From assembly GCF_018130145.1 (NCBI RefSeq), contig NZ_JAFCMB010000032.1:1-49824 (forward strand): 49,824 nucleotides of DNA, read 5' to 3'. The position numbers were made by a program, and so were the translations under genes. Position 1 is the first letter of the stretch. Every line of letters starts with the position of its first letter. The notes below the pieces were generated by a model. It was not told where the DNA came from and did no database searches. It saw nothing but the letters and a program-made list of their open reading frames with translations. This DNA comes from Bradyrhizobium sp. AUGA SZCCT0176. Its GTDB lineage: Bacteria; Pseudomonadota; Alphaproteobacteria; Rhizobiales; Xanthobacteraceae. Shown here one piece after another: positions 47,713 through 49,824 of this stretch.

Positions 47713-49033
47713 TAGCGTCCTCGACGCAGCAGGCGTCAACAGCTGACGGCGCCGGTCCGCCGCAGCACTGGCTTGCGCCGGGCGCGTCCGCGCGACTGCA
47801 AACGCCGGTCTCGGGCAGCACCAGTTCGACGCGCTCTGCCGCCGCGTGATCGCCGGCAATATCGGCGGCAATCGAACGGACCTGTTCATAGCCCGTCAGC
47901 ATCAGGAAGGTCGGCGCACGGCCGTAGGACTTAATGCCGGCGAAATAGAAGCCGGGTTCGGCCTGCGCCAGTTCACGCGCGCCGTGGGGCCGCACGGTGC
48001 CGCAGCTATGCTCGTTCGGATCGATCAGCGGCGCCAGCGCCACCGGGCATTCGATAGCCGGATCAAGCTGGATGCGAAGCTCGCGCACGAAATTCAGGTC
48101 CGGCCGAAAGCCTGTTGCAACGATCAGCTCGTCGACAACGATTTGACGGCAGCAACTGCCCGCGCCGGTCGCGACGGTGAGGCGAGGGCCCTCCGCCGTG
48201 ATGTGCGAAACCCGAAACTCGCTCTCGACCCTGATGCGGCCAGCGGCGACCAGCGATGCAAAGGCGGCGCCAAGCTCGCCACGTGCAACCAGCTTGTCGT
48301 TCTCGCCGCCGCCAAAGGCCTTGGCGGGATCGTTGCCGCGCAACAGCCAGATCGGACGTGTTTCCGGCACCTCGGCGGCGAGCCGCGCGAGATCGGTCAG
48401 CGTACCGATCGCCGAATGACCGGCGCCCAGCACGGCGACGGTCTTGCCGGCGTAGCGCGCGCGATCTCTTCCCAGAATATCGGGCATGCCGTAGGCGATT
48501 TTGCTCGCCGCCTGCGCCTCGCCGATGGCGGGGAGGCCATTGGCGCCGGCCGGATTGGGCGAATGCCAGGTGCCTGACGCGTCGATCACGGCGTCAGCCT
48601 TGACGACCTTCGGGCCTTGCCCGTTCTGATAGCGAATTTCGAACGGCGCTGACTCGCGTCCTTTGGTCTTGAGCTTGTCGAAACCAGCGCGACTGATGTC
48701 GGTGACGCGGCTGGAGGTGTGGATGTGATCGGTAAGGGCGGTTTTGGCCGCGAGCGGTTCAAGGTAGCCCTCCAGCAATTCCGCGCCGGTCGGATAGTGC
48801 TGCGGGTCGGGCGAATTCCACCCCGTTGCCGCGAGCAGACGCTCCGCGGCGCGATCGATGTTGTATTCCCAGGGCGAAAACAACTGGACATGGCTCCATT
48901 GCCGAACGGAATGTCCAACGCTGCTGCCTGCTTCCAGCACGATCGGCCGGAGCCCGCGCTCCAGCACATGGGCGGCGGCGGCAAGGCCAACCGGGCCGGC
49001 GCCGATGATCGCAACGGACTTTGCCTCGCTCAT
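47669..49033 (-). CDS. FAD/NAD(P)-binding monooxygenase-like flavoprotein with Cys-rich tail
   Basis: A 454-residue flavoprotein related to flavin-containing monooxygenases. The FAD-binding motif is VAIIGAGPVGLAAAAHV at the N-terminus; a second dinucleotide site VAVLGAGHSAIGTL lies near residue 200; an ATGFRPD box is near residue 310. The last 45 residues form an unusual tail with seven Cys (VCSRADAPGASQCCGG, DACCVED, TGCGCAS), probably metal or arsenic binding. GGGAG precedes ATG 49033. Directly downstream of an ArsR-type repressor gene and overlapping an MFS gene, it probably oxidises or handles an arsenical (compare ArsO-type proteins). The exact substrate is open. Confidence 0.85.
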   Translation of the reverse strand: MSEAKSVAIIGAGPVGLAAAAHVLERGLRPIVLEAGSSVGHSVRQWSHVQLFSPWEYNIDRAAERLLAATGWNSPDPQHYPTGAELLEGYLEPLAAKTALTDHIHTSSRVTDISRAGFDKLKTKGRESAPFEIRYQNGQGPKVVKADAVIDASGTWHSPNPAGANGLPAIGEAQAASKIAYGMPDILGRDRARYAGKTVAVLGAGHSAIGTLTDLARLAAEVPETRPIWLLRGNDPAKAFGGGENDKLVARGELGAAFASLVAAGRIRVESEFRVSHITAEGPRLTVATGAGSCCRQIVVDELIVATGFRPDLNFVRELRIQLDPAIECPVALAPLIDPNEHSCGTVRPHGARELAQAEPGFYFAGIKSYGRAPTFLMLTGYEQVRSIAADIAGDHAAAERVELVLPETGVCSRADAPGASQCCGGPAPSAVDACCVEDANAKQQGKTGCGCAS

Positions 49034-49050
49034 ACTGTTCTCCCATCAAA

Positions 49051-49066
49051 CTAGAAATATCGAAAT
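49051..49066 (-). promoter_or_regulatory. Candidate ArsR box 2, before the flavoprotein gene
   Basis: On the minus strand it reads ATTTCGATATTTCTAG. It matches box 1 at 49441-49456 in 14 of 16 positions and in the same orientation. It lies between the arsR-type stop (49083) and the flavoprotein start (49033), so an internal promoter here may be repressed separately. Confidence 0.55.
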
Positions 49067-49082
49067 TACGGGCGGCGCAAAT

Positions 49083-49397
49083 TCACGCCGCGGTCTGCGT
49101 ATCATTGCTTTCGGAGCCGGTGCAGCATTCGGCCACCAGGAACTCCACCAGCCCTCGCATCACGTCGTAATTGGCGTGGCATACGAGTGTGGTTGCGTCC
49201 CGCACCTGGTTGATCAGGCCCACCACCATCAGCGTCTTGATATGATGCGAGAGGGTGGACGGCGCGATCTTCAGCTTGTCCTGCAGCCGGCCGACCGACA
49301 TTCCGGCGTCGCCGGCGCGAACCAGCGCGCGATAGATTTTGAGCCGGGTCGGATTGCCCAGGGCCTCGAGGTGTGCGGCGGCGTCATCGAGTTTCAT
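49083..49397 (-). CDS. ArsR-family repressor with C-terminal Cys pair
   Basis: A 104-residue winged-helix metalloregulator. It has ALGNPTRLKIYRALV and the recognition helix IAPSTLSHHIKTLMVVGLI. The classical ELCVCDL arsenic site is absent; instead Cys91-Cys92 lie in the last helix (VEFLVAECCTGSE), with Cys73 also present, as in the ArsR of Acidithiobacillus ferrooxidans where C-terminal Cys bind As(III). The ATG at 49397 is only about 7 bases from a -10-like CATTCT and has no Shine-Dalgarno site, so a leaderless mRNA is likely. It should repress itself and the flavoprotein-MFS genes. Confidence 0.9.
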   Translation of the reverse strand: MKLDDAAAHLEALGNPTRLKIYRALVRAGDAGMSVGRLQDKLKIAPSTLSHHIKTLMVVGLINQVRDATTLVCHANYDVMRGLVEFLVAECCTGSESNDTQTAA

Positions 49398-49403
49398 GAC
49401 GGC

Positions 49404-49457
49404 AGAATGACGCCCGAATCCGGGGTTGTCAACCGTATTTCTAGAAGTATGGAAATA
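49404..49457 (-). promoter_or_regulatory. arsR-type promoter with candidate ArsR box 1
   Basis: Minus strand: TTGACA (49432-49427), 17 bases, CATTCT (49409-49404). Just upstream lies ATTTCCATACTTCTAG (49456-49441), nearly the same as box 2. The wider site also contains a 6-bp inverted repeat, TATTTC (49436-49441) / GAAATA (49452-49457). Confidence 0.6.
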
Positions 49458-49496
49458 GTGAGTTTTGCCCGTGATGAAAGTCGATAGGGTCGTTCT

Positions 49497-49824
49497 GCAC
49501 AAGGCTGTCGTCCTCCGCGAAAGCGGGGGACCCAGTACGCCGGGGCTTCTCGGTTCAATCATTGCCGTCTCTGGGATCCTGGGTCACCCGCATGGGCGGG
49601 TGATGACAGCTGAATGTGTGTTCGCGTTCTCGCGACGCATTACGCCCGAGTTTTGCTGGAAACTTCCCACCCTCAAATGAGAGGGCGCAGGGAATGCCGG
49701 ATGCGCGCTGCACCCGCGGTCTCGCGTGCGGTTTGCACAAAACAAAGTGCACACGAGCATACAGGGCAGCGGAGAACATCCGACATTCCCTGCGCAATGG
49801 CTTTACGGCTTATGCCGTGATCTC
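49497..49824. repeat. Dispersed repeat, right end of window
   Basis: Repeat-type, non-coding DNA: 49500-49610 holds the short arms GGGGGACCCAGTACGCCGGG and GATCCTGGGTCACCC common in Bradyrhizobium intergenic repeats, and 49720-49824 is the direct copy of bases 1-105. No gene is seen after 49397 on either strand. Confidence 0.8.

Noticed and set aside
1..49824. CRISPR array, prophage, transposase or conjugation genes
   Set aside because: I saw no regularly spaced repeat array and no integrase, transposase, capsid or transfer gene anywhere in the window.

Overview
The window looks like a chromosomal segment (probably a whole contig) from Bradyrhizobium or a close relative in the Nitrobacteraceae (Alphaproteobacteria). 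The signs are high-GC coding with strong third-position bias, an alphaproteobacterial Porin_2-type porin, DUF3551 and other small secreted proteins typical of the group, several families of palindromic intergenic repeats common in Bradyrhizobium, GGAAC-N17-GTT promoters of the type read by the alphaproteobacterial stress sigma factor EcfG, and the conserved block rpoZ-rsh-pdxJ-acpS-lepB-rnc-era-recO-parC. Both ends are copies of one dispersed repeat in direct orientation, as expected where an assembly breaks.

Layout. 1-2.6 kb: repeat-derived sequence, a secreted metallo-beta-lactamase-fold hydrolase and a small secreted protein. 2.8-7.9 kb: a SphA-type outer-membrane protein, then an overlapping three-gene operon (DUF3604 protein with PHP-like metal ligands, membrane-anchored parvulin, HupE/UreJ-like membrane protein). 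7.9-10.8 kb: small genes with five EcfG-type promoters and two related predicted small RNAs. 11.0-12.8 kb: a frameshifted membrane-protein gene, tRNA-Ser(GCU) and about 990 bases without a gene. 12.8-17.2 kb: porin, DUF3551 protein and a lytic transglycosylase.

17.4-32.6 kb is the housekeeping core: lysine/peptidoglycan precursor synthesis (dapA), osmotic safety valve (mscL), ribosome rescue (smpB), a peroxiredoxin, a family-5 uracil-DNA glycosylase, a NYN-domain protein, RNA polymerase omega, the bifunctional (p)ppGpp enzyme, and the overlapping chain pdxJ-acpS-lepB-rnc-era followed by recO and parC. Palindromic repeats separate many of these genes.

32.6-49.4 kb is accessory: a PQQ-dependent dehydrogenase, a zinc-type CDF transporter, an AraC-type regulator with a 21-bp direct repeat upstream, a second NYN protein that has lost two acidic active-site residues, a chromate operon (rhodanese-ChrB fusion plus ChrA), transporters, acetyltransferases, an XRE regulator divergent from an EamA transporter, an MFS-RidA pair behind a perfect 12-bp palindrome, and an ArsR-flavoprotein-MFS unit whose two control regions carry the same 16-bp motif.

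The strongest candidates for something not yet described are the stress-promoter cluster with paired small RNAs (8.8-10.8 kb), the DUF3604-parvulin-HupE operon, and the ArsR-controlled Cys-tailed flavoprotein/MFS unit. All functional calls come from reading motifs and context; no database search was run.
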